A model generated the notes under the pieces. That model worked only from the letters and a program-made list of their open reading frames with translations. It was not told the origin of the DNA and made no database searches. Below, piece after piece: positions 41,352 to 50,514 of a stretch of 64,000 nt of DNA (positions within the stretch are counted from its first letter, which is position 1; each line of letters starts with the position of its first letter). Origin of the DNA: Bathymodiolus thermophilus thioautotrophic gill symbiont (lineage in GTDB: Bacteria > Pseudomonadota > Gammaproteobacteria > PS1 > Pseudothioglobaceae); the NCBI RefSeq assembly GCF_003711265.1, contig NZ_CP024634.1, positions 2,170,001-2,234,000 of the forward strand, in the 5' to 3' direction. A program made the position numbers and the translations under genes.

Positions 41352-42044
41352 TTACCCATCTCCCCCGCAGGCACCCTCAGGTTTAGGTGCTATTTGCCAG
41401 CCTCGGTCGAGATAATACTCATCGTTTACAGAGCTAAGCTGAATTTTCTCCACACCTGCCTCTTCATATCTGCGAACCATATAGTCTAAGAGTGACGAAC
41501 CCCCTCCTTTGGGGAGCGTCGTCTGATTTTCTACTAACCCACTAGGGTTTGCCACCAGTAAATTAATTTCAGGATTCTCTCCCACAATTGCATCTTTCGT
41601 ATAAGAGATAGCCGATATCTTGCCTTTGTAAGTAGCAATATGGATTTCTCCTTGATCCAAACCTCTAAAGTCTTCATTGACATACGATTCCATTAGCCCT
41701 GAAAATCGTTTGGACAGTTTGGCATTCTTTCCAATCAATCCAGTTTTCTCCGACCATTCAATTAAAATAGGTTTAACCTCCGCTTTATATGATTCTAGAT
41801 CAGCCTCTAAGCTCAAATTGTAAGTTTTAAATTGAAAGGTATTCTGCTCTTCCAATACTTTAATGAAGTTACCTGTGTTTAGTGGATCTTCTACCAGAAA
41901 GTAAGGGGGGAAATCAGCGGCTGTATATTGATAATCCCGAAGTATCAGAATCATATCTGTACCAGCAGAAAGCGCGCTGCTACAGAATATGACTATCAAT
42001 AACCAAGTTCTTAAAAAACCAAAAAAGATATTTCTAAATTTCAT
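41352..42044 (-). CDS. secreted GNAT-like paralogue 5 of the array
   Basis: 230 residues, the copy closest to its downstream neighbour at 40590-41282. The start 42044 is set by the shared MKFRNIFFGFLRTWLL and the AGAGGTG ribosome site. Same layout: signal peptide, N-terminal unique half (LRDYQYTAADFPPYFL), then HIATYKGKISAISY, LPKGGGSSLLDYMVRRYEEA, LSSVNDEYYLDRGW and the end PEGACGGDG. A short family A end lies in the spacer behind it. The upstream leader also resembles the leaders of the other copies, so copying involved the 5' flank. Confidence 0.7.
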   Translation of the reverse strand: MKFRNIFFGFLRTWLLIVIFCSSALSAGTDMILILRDYQYTAADFPPYFLVEDPLNTGNFIKVLEEQNTFQFKTYNLSLEADLESYKAEVKPILIEWSEKTGLIGKNAKLSKRFSGLMESYVNEDFRGLDQGEIHIATYKGKISAISYTKDAIVGENPEINLLVANPSGLVENQTTLPKGGGSSLLDYMVRRYEEAGVEKIQLSSVNDEYYLDRGWQIAPKPEGACGGDG

Positions 42045-42076
42045 TAACACACCTCTAAAAATTCTTAATACAATTT

Positions 42077-42236
42077 GAGACCTTTGCATAAATATGGATG
42101 ATTAGCAAAATTCAATCTTTGCCCACTTGGTAATTTTCTTAAACCTTGTCCTAGCAGGGCTAAGGCTGGGTTTAAAAAATTACCAAGTGGGTAAAAGTGG
42201 ATTCTTGATAATGATTCATATTTATGCAAAGGTCTC
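42077..42236. mobile_element. inverted-repeat element family A, full copy
   Basis: It runs from GAGACCTTTGCATAAATATG to its inverse TATGCAAAGGTCTC, with arms self-complementary around GTCCTAGCAGGGCTAAGGC. It lies between two of the secreted paralogues. Confidence 0.88.
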
Positions 42237-42280
42237 AATTTTAAGGATATAAGAAATCATAAATTTCCCAATCCACACTG

Positions 42281-42372
42281 ACACCATTTTCAAAAATAAA
42301 CCAAACAATCTGGCACCCATTCTCATCCTGAGTATTGGCACCAATTATTCATTTTATTTTTTAAAAATGATA
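42281..42372. mobile_element. short inverted-repeat element family B
   Basis: A 92-bp version with ACACCATTTTCAAAAATAAA at the left and the inverse at the right, lacking the long central palindrome. Related pieces at about 43181 and 44031 lie in the same relative position before the next two paralogues. Confidence 0.7.
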
Positions 42373-42423
42373 TGAATTAATAATACGAGACCTTTGCATA
42401 AATATGAATACTGGTTGGCATCA

Positions 42424-43113
42424 TTACCCATCTCCCCCGCAGGCGCCCTCAGGTTCAGGTACTGCTTGCCAGCCTCGGTCGAGATAATACTCATCGTTTA
42501 CAGAGCGAAGCTGAATTTTCTCCACACCTTCCTCTTTATACCTAAGAGCCATATCGTTTAAGAGTGACGACCCCGCTCCTTTAGGAAGTACCGTCTGATT
42601 GTCTGATAATGTCCTAGGGTTTGCTATAAGTAAATCAATTTTAGGTGCCCGCCCTTCTGTACTTCCCACATAAGAGACGGCTTCTATCTTGCCTTTGTAA
42701 GTAGCAATATGGATTTCTTTTGGCGTCAAATTATGGAGACTTTCATCAACATACATCTTCATTAGCCCAGAAAATTGTTTAGACAGTTCAGCATTACTTC
42801 CCAACAATCCAATTTGCTCTGACCATTCAGTTAAAATGGGCTCAACTTCCGCTTCATATAATGCTAGATCGGCTTCTGAGCTCAAATCGTAAGTTCTAAA
42901 TTGAAAAGCATTCTGATCGTCCAATACTTTAATGAAATTACCTGTGCCTAGTGGCTCTTCTCTCAGAAAGTAAGGGGGGTAATCAGCGGCTGTATATTGA
43001 TAATCCTGAAGCATCAGAATCATATTTGTACCAGCATAAAGCGAACTACTGCAGAATATGGCTATCAATAACCAAGTTCTTAAAAAACCAAAAAAGATAT
43101 TTCTAAATTTCAT
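42424..43113 (-). CDS. secreted GNAT-like paralogue 4 of the array
   Basis: 229 residues from the ATG at 43113; a longer in-frame extension to 43278 runs through a family B piece and is not used. A signal peptide is followed by LQDYQYTAADYPPYFLREEP in the N-terminal half. The C-terminal half shows HIATYKGKIEAVSYVG, LLIANPRTLSDNQTVLPKGA with Gly-Ala in place of Gly-Gly, SSLLNDMALRYKEE, LRSVNDEYYLDRGW, and ends PEGACGGDG. With the next copy upstream (43282-43974) it forms a closer pair inside the family. Confidence 0.7.
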   Translation of the reverse strand: MKFRNIFFGFLRTWLLIAIFCSSSLYAGTNMILMLQDYQYTAADYPPYFLREEPLGTGNFIKVLDDQNAFQFRTYDLSSEADLALYEAEVEPILTEWSEQIGLLGSNAELSKQFSGLMKMYVDESLHNLTPKEIHIATYKGKIEAVSYVGSTEGRAPKIDLLIANPRTLSDNQTVLPKGAGSSLLNDMALRYKEEGVEKIQLRSVNDEYYLDRGWQAVPEPEGACGGDG

Positions 43114-43281
43114 TGACACACCTCTAAAAATTCCTAATACAATTTTAAGGATATAAGAATTCATGAATTTCCCAATCCACACTGACACCATTTTCAAAAA
43201 TAAACCAAACAATCTAGCACCCATCCTCATCCCAAGTATTGGACTCATTAAATAAAGATGAATGCTGGTTGGCATCATTAC

Positions 43282-43974
43282 TTACCCATCTCCCCCGCAA
43301 GCACCCTCAGGTTCAGGTACTGCTCGCCAGCCTCGGTTAAGATAATACTCATCGTTTGATACAGAACGAAGCTGAATTTCCTCCACACCTTCCTCTTTAT
43401 ATCTGTGAGCCATATCGTTTAAGAGTGACGACCCCGCTCCTTTAGGAAGTACCGTTTGATTGTCTGATAATGCCCTAGGGTTTGCTACAAGTAAATCAAT
43501 TTTAGGTGCCCGCCCCTCTGCTCTTCCCACATAAGAGACGGCTTCTATCTTGCCTTTGTAAGTAGCAACATTGATTTCTTTTGGTGTTGCTTTATGGAGG
43601 CCATTATCTGTATACATCTTTATTAGCCCTGAAAATTGTTTAGACAGTTCAGCATTATTTCCCAACAATCCAATTTGCCCTGACCATTCACTTAAAACGG
43701 GTTCAACTTCCGCTTCATATAATGCTAGATCGACTTCTGAACTCAAATTGTAAGTTTTAAATTGAAAAGTATTCTGATTGTCCAATACTTTAATGAAGTT
43801 ACCTGGGTTTAGCGGATCTTCTCTCAAAAAGTAAGGGGGGTAATCAGCAGCTGTATATTGATAATCCCGAAGAATCAGAATCATATCTGTACCAGCATAA
43901 AGCGAACTGCTGCAGAATATGGCTATCAATAACCAAGTTCTTAAAAAACCAAAAAAGATATTTCTAAATTTCAT
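43282..43974 (-). CDS. secreted GNAT-like paralogue 3 of the array
   Basis: 230 residues from the ATG at 43974, with the AGAGGTG ribosome site. It has the same signal peptide and layout as its neighbour at 42424-43113. Distinguishing features are an extra Ser in RSVSNDEYYLNRGW and EIN instead of EIH before VATYKGKIEAVSYV. It ends PEGACGGDG. The spacer to the next gene carries a family B end and a leader shared with the other copies. Confidence 0.7.
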   Translation of the reverse strand: MKFRNIFFGFLRTWLLIAIFCSSSLYAGTDMILILRDYQYTAADYPPYFLREDPLNPGNFIKVLDNQNTFQFKTYNLSSEVDLALYEAEVEPVLSEWSGQIGLLGNNAELSKQFSGLIKMYTDNGLHKATPKEINVATYKGKIEAVSYVGRAEGRAPKIDLLVANPRALSDNQTVLPKGAGSSLLNDMAHRYKEEGVEEIQLRSVSNDEYYLNRGWRAVPEPEGACGGDG

Positions 43975-44142
43975 TAACACACCTCTAAAAATTCCTAATA
44001 CAATAGAAATCATAAACTCCCTAATCCACACTGACACCATTTTCAAAAATAAAATAAATAATACAGTAGCTTCATTTGAATAAAGATAAATGCTTGGTTG
44101 GCGCCAATTATTCATATTTATGCAAAGGTCTCATAGTGTAAC

Positions 44143-44940
44143 TTATCCACCCCCTCCACAGGCACCCTCATTCTCAAAATCGGAATCGGAATTAAAATTG
44201 GAATCAGAATCGGAATCGGAATCAAAGGAATCGGAGTTAAAGTTAGGGTCAATTTCAATTTCAGCTTCAGTTTCAGGTTTTATTTGCCAACCTCGCTTAA
44301 GATAATATTCGTCATCTACAGAATAAAGCCGAATTTTATCCACACCTTTCTCTTTAAATTCTTGAATCATACGGTTTAAGAGTGATGATCCTCCTCCTTT
44401 GGGTGTCGTCGTTTGATTCGTTATTAGTCCCTCAGGGTTTGCGACAATTGTCTTAATTTTAGGCTCCTCTAAGCCTACTACTTCTACATCTTCCGCATAG
44501 GACACAGCTTCTATCTTGCCTTTATAAGTGGCAATATGGACTTTTCCTAAAGGAAAGTTTTTGTCTAATTCCTTATTAATTTGTTCTACCATATATCGTG
44601 AGAAAGATGAAGCCCTGTCAGTCTGCTCTTGATACGGTTCAATTCCTTCCCCCCATTTAAGTAAAACAGGCTTCACTTCTGTTTCATATAATTTCATGTC
44701 ATCTGCTAAATTTAAACTATAAGATTTAAACTGAAAAGTATTCTGCATGTCAACCACTTTAGTTATTTCACCCGTGTCTATATTTTTTTCAAAGAAGTAA
44801 GGCGGAAAATCACTGTCTACATAATGATAATCCTCAAGAATAAGAAACATACGATTATTAGCATAAAGCGAGCCACCGTAAAATATGGTTACCAATAACC
44901 AAGCTCTTAAAAAACCAAAAAAGATATTTTTAAATTTCAT
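44143..44940 (-). CDS. secreted GNAT-like paralogue 2 with acidic Ser-Asp tail
   Basis: 265 residues, the longest copy and more diverged (MKFKNIFFGFLRAWLLVTIF). The core is conserved: HIATYKGKIEAVSYAED, IVANPEG, PKGGGSSLLNRMIQEFKEKG, IRLYSVDDEYYLKRGW. Between the core and the final EGACGGGG is an insert of about 35 residues rich in Asp, Ser and Asn (DSDSDSDSNFNSDSDF). It is encoded by short GAATCG/GATTCC-type repeats at about 44168-44245. The repeats look prone to slippage, which would change tail length. Confidence 0.7.
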   Translation of the reverse strand: MKFKNIFFGFLRAWLLVTIFYGGSLYANNRMFLILEDYHYVDSDFPPYFFEKNIDTGEITKVVDMQNTFQFKSYSLNLADDMKLYETEVKPVLLKWGEGIEPYQEQTDRASSFSRYMVEQINKELDKNFPLGKVHIATYKGKIEAVSYAEDVEVVGLEEPKIKTIVANPEGLITNQTTTPKGGGSSLLNRMIQEFKEKGVDKIRLYSVDDEYYLKRGWQIKPETEAEIEIDPNFNSDSFDSDSDSDSNFNSDSDFENEGACGGGG

Positions 44941-45020
44941 TTACACATCTCCAAAAATTCCCAACACGATTAAAAAAAATAGGAAATCATGAATTTCCTA
45001 GTCCATACCGAGTTAATACA

Positions 45021-45184
45021 GTGAAACCTTTGCATAAATATGGATGATTAGCAAAATTCAATTTTTGCCCACTTGGTAATTTTCTTAAACCTTGTCCTAG
45101 CAAAGCTAAGGCTGGGTTTAAAAAAATTACCAAGTGGGTAAAACGAGGATTGTTGATGATTATTCATATTTATGCAAAGGTCTC
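45021..45184. mobile_element. inverted-repeat element family A, full copy
   Basis: The left end GAAACCTTTGCATAAATATG and right end TTTATGCAAAGGTCTC flank self-complementary arms. It is part of an 800-base gene-free stretch (44941-45744) made mostly of small elements. Confidence 0.85.
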
Positions 45185-45210
45185 TCAATATAAAACCGCC
45201 ATTTACCTAG

Positions 45211-45374
45211 TAACACCATTTTCAAAAATAAACCAAATAATCTAGCACCCACCTTCATCCCAAATATTAGCAGGAAAAATACCCATGCTATCAAGAAGTA
45301 GCGCAGGTGTTTTTGCTACTAATGCTTAGGCAATTATAAGCGTTGTTATTCATTGTTATTTTTGAAAATGGTAT
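45211..45374. mobile_element. inverted-repeat element family B, full copy
   Basis: It runs from TAACACCATTTTCAAAAATA to TTTTTGAAAATGGTATTA, with a central palindrome around ATACCCATGCTA and TAGCGCAGGTGT. It is the best intact relative of the element after dnaJ. Confidence 0.82.
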
Positions 45375-45495
45375 TAGCCCTATTAGAAATAGACCTTATA
45401 AAAAATTACAACTGAATAAAATTTGCCCTTTGTTTGACATTCATGCCTAATATAAAGTCTCATCTTGAAAATATGATTAACAGTGAGCAAAAATT

Positions 45496-45722
45496 GAGAT
45501 CTTTGCATAAATATAACTAAGCAGTGAAATTCATTTTGTACGCCCTAGAAGGTTATTGTATAACTCTTTCTTTTAAATCTTGTGCAGCGAAGGTGCAATT
45601 ACAAACCGCTCCCTGCGACTGGGTTTATCCCTGCCAGAGAACTGTCAAGTGTCGCCAGAAGAATTGCCAAGTGAATAAGAAAAGTGGATGTCTGATGATT
45701 GCTCATATTGACGCAAAGGTCG
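45496..45722. mobile_element. diverged, longer family A element
   Basis: The ends GAGATCTTTGCATAAATATA and GACGCAAAGGTC match family A, but the 190-bp centre differs from the other copies. A 72-codon open frame across it is not supported as a gene. Confidence 0.6.
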
Positions 45723-45744
45723 TCAATATGAGAACCTTCTGAAG

Positions 45745-46317
45745 TTAATGATTAAAATCAAAAATAATCCCTCCCCTTAGCCTCCTTAATTTCTTTGTCT
45801 TATTAACTAAAAAATTTAATTGTCTTATGCCGGCACTCATGTCATTATTCGCTATTGAAAGAGGCGTTTTTTCCATTGAATTAGTCAAATTACCGCCATC
45901 ACTTATCGCCCCCTCAATCCTATCTTTACTCCGTTTCACCGTGCTAATTGCCTCCGCTTTGTCAACATTATTAAAGTCAACTTGATCTGTACTCCAGTGA
46001 GACGCTGCATAACTTTCCTTATCAGTTGACGCAGTTCCTTCGGTGTCTTTTATTTCTGTGTAAAATTTATACCCTGTATAAATAATATCACTCGCAGCAT
46101 CACTAACTACCGAGCCAGTCATTATGACACCAACAACCAAAGGAGCCTTCCATGCATCGACATACTCAACACAGGCGCCTTCAGAGTCGCATTTGCAAAC
46201 AAGAAAGTTTTCAATACCAATTGGCACATCAGCACTCTCTAAGCAAATATTATCAAGTGCGGTAGCATTGCTAGCAAGCAATATGTTTAATAAGAATAGT
46301 TTTATAATTAAATGCAT
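45745..46317 (-). CDS. secreted hypothetical protein (190 residues)
   Basis: A signal peptide (about 1-21, LLNILLASNATA) is followed by an N-terminal part with four Cys (DNICLES, FLVCKCDSEGACVEY), suitable for disulfides. A hydrophobic stretch lies at about 58-72 (APLVVGVIMTGSVVSDAA) and a basic C-terminus KTKKLRRLRGGIIF ends the protein. No family recognised. It sits between paralogues 1 and 2 of the secreted GNAT-like array in the same orientation and has a similar export signal, so it may be an accessory secreted factor. The hydrophobic segment could insert in a membrane. Confidence 0.6.
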   Translation of the reverse strand: MHLIIKLFLLNILLASNATALDNICLESADVPIGIENFLVCKCDSEGACVEYVDAWKAPLVVGVIMTGSVVSDAASDIIYTGYKFYTEIKDTEGTASTDKESYAASHWSTDQVDFNNVDKAEAISTVKRSKDRIEGAISDGGNLTNSMEKTPLSIANNDMSAGIRQLNFLVNKTKKLRRLRGGIIFDFNH

Positions 46318-46511
46318 TTATTTCTTTCCAATTAATGATTTTATTGTGGTAAAAATTTTGAGATTGTGACATAAAACCTGAACGCTATCTAAAAAAAATC
46401 AACGCTTACTCATTATTCATCAATCTTTACAAACCCCGTCAAAACTTACTTTGTAAAAATCGCTAATTCGATAGCATTCAACTTTTGACCAACATCCAAA
46501 TCTAGCGAACT

Positions 46512-46764
46512 CAACCCATAAGTGCAACACTTTTATTTAAAAAATAGCCTTTACCAATCATCTTAGCAAAAACCTCACACAAGAGCCTCACTCTAACCAT
46601 TCACTATACTCTATTATTCATTAAATCTGTCCCTTTGGTTGCCTTTTTTTACCAATACTATCTAAAATAACCCACAATCCATTGACTTAACAATAAAAAA
46701 CCGTCATTAACCCTAACAAAAATTGCAACTTTTTACCAGAATACAACTCAACTGCCCAAAATTA
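46512..46764. repeat. direct repeat of about 250 bp, copy 1
   Basis: Non-coding. It matches 47696-47947 through most of its length, including TTTGGTTGCCTTTTTTTACC and ATACTATCTAAAATAACCC. With copy 2 it brackets the paralogue at 46894-47577. The rest of 46318-46893 shows nothing beyond a family B remnant at 46866-46892. Confidence 0.85.
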
Positions 46765-46893
46765 GTTGTCTTGAATTTCTGGGGCAATGTAAAGATCTTA
46801 TGTGGATAAAAATACCATAAAGATGAATGCCTAGCTGGCACCAGCATTTATTAAAATGGTGCAATTTATACTATTTTCAAAAATAAAATGGTA

Positions 46894-47577
46894 TTATTCA
46901 CCTCCCCCACAAGCGCCAGACTCAGGGACTCTTTTCCAGCCTCGGTTCAGATAATACTCGTCGTTTATAGAGTAAAGTTTAATTCTCTCCACCCCTCTTA
47001 TTCGATATCTTTGAATCATATAATCCATGAGTGACGATCCCCCTCCTTTAGGAATTGTCATTTGACCCGTTACCATCCCATTAGGATTTGCGACAATAAT
47101 GTCAATTTCAGGCACTTCCATCTCTGCACTGTCCGAATAAGCCAAAGCCTCTATATCGCCCTTGTAAGTGGCAACATGGATTTCTTTTGGAATGCCATTA
47201 CCAAATTCTCGCTCAATATCGCCTATCATCTTCTTTGATAAGCGCCCAGCCGACTTGACCTCGGGTTCAATCGAATACTCCTCTTCTTCCCAATCCAGTA
47301 AAACAGGCTTGATTTCCATATCATAGGATTCAAAGTCATCTTCTGACTCTAAAACATAAGTTTCAAGTTGAAAATCATTTTTTGCATCATATACTTTAAT
47401 TAAGTTACCTGTATTTGGATCTTTTCTAAAGAAGTAAGGAGAAGGATTACTGACTACATATGGATGACCCTCAAGAATAAGAATCATATCTCCTGCCGCA
47501 CAAAGCAAGCCACTGTAAAATATGGCTACCAATAACCAAGTTCTTAAAAAACCAAAAAAGATATTTTTAAATTTCAT
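46894..47577 (-). CDS. secreted GNAT-like paralogue 1 of the array
   Basis: 227 residues from the ATG at 47577; GGGGG upstream is the likely ribosome site. The signal peptide MKFKNIFFGFLRTWLLVAIF matches the family. The body is the most diverged copy (LEGHPYVVSNPSPYFFRKDP) but keeps HVATYKGDIEALAYSD, IIVANPNG, IPKGGGSSLMDYMIQRYRIR, IKLYSINDEYYLNRGW and the end SGACGGGE. It is isolated from the other five by the 190-residue gene and flanked by the 250-bp direct repeats. Confidence 0.7.
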   Translation of the reverse strand: MKFKNIFFGFLRTWLLVAIFYSGLLCAAGDMILILEGHPYVVSNPSPYFFRKDPNTGNLIKVYDAKNDFQLETYVLESEDDFESYDMEIKPVLLDWEEEEYSIEPEVKSAGRLSKKMIGDIEREFGNGIPKEIHVATYKGDIEALAYSDSAEMEVPEIDIIVANPNGMVTGQMTIPKGGGSSLMDYMIQRYRIRGVERIKLYSINDEYYLNRGWKRVPESGACGGGE

Positions 47578-47695
47578 TTTTACACCCCCAAAAATTCCCA
47601 GCACCATTTAAAAAAAATAGGAAATCATGAATTTTCTAGTCTACTAAGTTAATACAATAACTTCATTCAAATAAAGATACCATCAACAGCAAACC

Positions 47696-47947
47696 CAACC
47701 CACAAGCACAACACTTTTATTTAGAAAATAGCCTTTACCAACCCTCTTAGCAAAAACCCCACATAAGAGCCCCACCCCAAACATTCACCACACTCAATTA
47801 TTCATTAAATCTGTCGCTTTGGTTGCCTTTTTTTACCAATACTATCTAAAATAACCCGCAATCCATTAACTTAATAAAAAACTGTCATTAACCCTAACAA
47901 ATAATTGCAACTTTTTACCAGGGATACAACCCAACTGCCCAAAATTA
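47696..47947. repeat. direct repeat of about 250 bp, copy 2
   Basis: Same orientation as 46512-46764. The following stretch 47948-48228 holds no gene that I can support; it is T-rich on the plus strand and contains the presumed transcript end of the defence operon. Confidence 0.85.
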
Positions 47948-48228
47948 TTTATTTAAAAACCGCCTTGAAGTTTGTTCACTTTGCAGTAATTTAAACGCAA
48001 GTTTGGTTTTAAATGCTGATGTGTATTTGATTTGTTTTTTTTACTTCGATTTTTTGTTTGTTTTAATGGGTTGGAGATAAGAAAAATTAAACGGTTGTTT
48101 TGAATTGCTGGGGTTTTGCAATATATTCTTTTTAAAGATTTTCTTATTAACGCATTTAACTTTGATATGTTGTTTTATGCAAAATATAGGGTGCTATTCA
48201 ACTTCCAAAACCATTCTTTTAGTTATTA

Positions 48229-50496
48229 TCATTTTTCAAATCCTAGCCACTTTATTGCTAATTTACTCCAAATAATTGACCCTAAATTTTCAGTTCTTGC
48301 TTCTATAACCTCATCATTCCAACCTTCTAAGTTATCCAACGACTTTAAATATGGAAAGTGTTGAGATTGAACAAGAATTGATTCTGTACTTTCCCCAAAT
48401 TTAACATTACTACTTCCTAAATGGGCTTTTTGCCCGTCTAGGGTTTCTGCAGACAAAGCTTTAAACATTAACTCTTTTTCTTTTAATGCTTTGTTACTTG
48501 CCGAACTATTAATGCTTTTTGGTAATAAAGTAAGATTGCCTAGCGTATGTTTCCTTTCATCGGACACACCATTCCAATTGTTTGTTTGTGGAGATATGTG
48601 TTCTATTGACTGAAAAAATGAATAATCAAAACCCTTATTTAAAGTTTCAGACACTCCACTTCTAGCCTCTTCCACTAAACCAACCCCTTGCTTACTTGGG
48701 GCAACGCCGTCAAATGCTGAAATCAGCATTATTTTGCATACTTCTTTACTCTCAGTATAAATATTAATATTCTTAATTTTACTTAACCATGTTTCTTGAG
48801 AATAAATTTCAGCCTTATCTGTTGCGCCCTTAAATAAAAAATATCTCAATGCTTTTTTTAGTTCTTCTAGGTTGATATTATCTGCATTCTTTTGCCTGCA
48901 AAAAGGCAATATTGCATCTTGCACCTTCTCAGATCCGTCGTCATCTCTAACGGTAGGAGCCTTTACACCTTTAGACATTAGTTCTCTATAGCAATTATCT
49001 ATGCCTGCAGTCCCCGTTCTTGCCGACCTCCACAATACAAAAAATGCAGCAATGGCTTTAATTGCATTTGTGAAGTCAACAGCATTAGAATCCCCTGACA
49101 AAGACTTACTATAAAATCTAGACAAAAGTGCAATAGAAATAGTATGTTTTTTTGCTAAAAACTGCAAGCAGGTTAACGCTACTTTGTCATTTTTCAACTC
49201 ATTCATAATAATTTCATCTGGGTTCTTATTTGACAAATTCCAAATATTATAAAATTCACTAACAATGGCTAAATTTTTAACAAAGTCTTCTTTTGTGTTA
49301 GTTTCCCTGTATTCATCACGCAGATATATTCTTTGCTCTCTTAATTTTTTAGATAATGCCTTACCATTTTCAGATAAAGAAAATGTTGTAATTAATTGAT
49401 TGGTAGATGTGTCCCTTCTCTTTGGATCGAGTTTTAAATAAGCCTCTATTCGCTCCATATATGTTTTAGAATTAGAATCAAAATACTTCTCTAAACCAAT
49501 ATGCTCCACTACTTTAGGCTTAAAGGTCTCAAACGCTGTTAAGGGGTCTCCTGTTGTATTTAAAGAATCAAACATTTCAAAAGCATACTCTTCTTTTTTA
49601 GCAACAATGTCGGCAACAAATACTCTTTGTAAAACAAATCTAAGTATTAACAACAAGATAAACACCTCTTTCTGATCTTGATTGGTAGATATATCCTTGC
49701 GTATACCACTTTCTCCATCTGCACCTACAAATATAGACTCTTCTACATCTAAAAGCCCTGATTTTTCCATCATTATTTCATGAACATCCACCCTATCCCT
49801 TAAAAAGCCAGCAATAGATTTTTTAAAAACATCCAGGTTAAATTTAATTCCTTTATGGCTTTCTATATCTTTATCTGCATCATCAGCAGAATAAACAAAT
49901 GTTTTTCTTCTGTTGTTATCATTAGCAACAAAATCTATATACTCTTTTAATAATCTAGCTATTGGTGAGCTATACCGTTCTTGGCTATCTGTTGCCCACT
50001 GATCGTCATAAGCTCTTATTATTTTAGGGTAATCTTTGGAGTCGTTTAATCCATAATTTTTAGGAGATTTATACATATTACCCACAAAAGTCAAGGTATC
50101 TAATACTCGACTCAATACCTTTTCATTATCTTTAGTCAATTTTTTTCTAATAGCATTATCAAGAGATATAACCAATAACAACATTGTTGTCAGCCTTTGC
50201 TGTCCATCAATAACAACCATAACTCTTGTTGGAGTTTCTCCTCTAACAATAGGCGCAATGGACTGATGTTTTATATCATGCATTGTTATAACCGACCCTA
50301 AAAAGGTAATATAATCTTCACTACCCCCTAATTGCTCTAACCCATAAACAATATCCTCCCACATTCGATTGATATCGTCTTTTTTCCATGAATAAGGCCT
50401 TTGGTAAGCAGGAATGTAAAAACATTTCTCACTCTCATCAGCAAACAATTTTTTCATGTTAACCGTGTCAACACTAAATACATTTTTTATATCCAT
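48229..50496 (-). CDS. sspE: SspE-like phosphorothioation-sensing restriction protein (DUF262 + DUF1524)
   Basis: 755 residues, close to described SspE (about 770). The N-terminal DUF262 domain has IPAYQRPYSW (about 28-37), FLGSVI and VIDGQQRLTTMLLL (about 94-107), the DGQQR nucleotide-site motif. The C-terminal DUF1524 HNH-type domain has EHISPQTNNW, then HTLGNLTLLPKSINSSASNK near residue 655-680. In known systems SspE senses phosphorothioate-marked self DNA, uses its NTPase and nicks invading DNA. Alone it could be taken for a GmrSD-type enzyme; the sspBCD genes upstream decide the call. Last gene of the six-gene operon, 18 bases after the kinase. Confidence 0.82.
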   Translation of the reverse strand: MDIKNVFSVDTVNMKKLFADESEKCFYIPAYQRPYSWKKDDINRMWEDIVYGLEQLGGSEDYITFLGSVITMHDIKHQSIAPIVRGETPTRVMVVIDGQQRLTTMLLLVISLDNAIRKKLTKDNEKVLSRVLDTLTFVGNMYKSPKNYGLNDSKDYPKIIRAYDDQWATDSQERYSSPIARLLKEYIDFVANDNNRRKTFVYSADDADKDIESHKGIKFNLDVFKKSIAGFLRDRVDVHEIMMEKSGLLDVEESIFVGADGESGIRKDISTNQDQKEVFILLLILRFVLQRVFVADIVAKKEEYAFEMFDSLNTTGDPLTAFETFKPKVVEHIGLEKYFDSNSKTYMERIEAYLKLDPKRRDTSTNQLITTFSLSENGKALSKKLREQRIYLRDEYRETNTKEDFVKNLAIVSEFYNIWNLSNKNPDEIIMNELKNDKVALTCLQFLAKKHTISIALLSRFYSKSLSGDSNAVDFTNAIKAIAAFFVLWRSARTGTAGIDNCYRELMSKGVKAPTVRDDDGSEKVQDAILPFCRQKNADNINLEELKKALRYFLFKGATDKAEIYSQETWLSKIKNINIYTESKEVCKIMLISAFDGVAPSKQGVGLVEEARSGVSETLNKGFDYSFFQSIEHISPQTNNWNGVSDERKHTLGNLTLLPKSINSSASNKALKEKELMFKALSAETLDGQKAHLGSSNVKFGESTESILVQSQHFPYLKSLDNLEGWNDEVIEARTENLGSIIWSKLAIKWLGFEK

Positions 50497-50514
50497 AATT
50501 TTTTCCTTTTATAA

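Noticed and set aside
45524-45742. 72-codon plus-strand open frame
   Set aside because: It lies across a diverged family A element and has no ribosome site or recognisable product.
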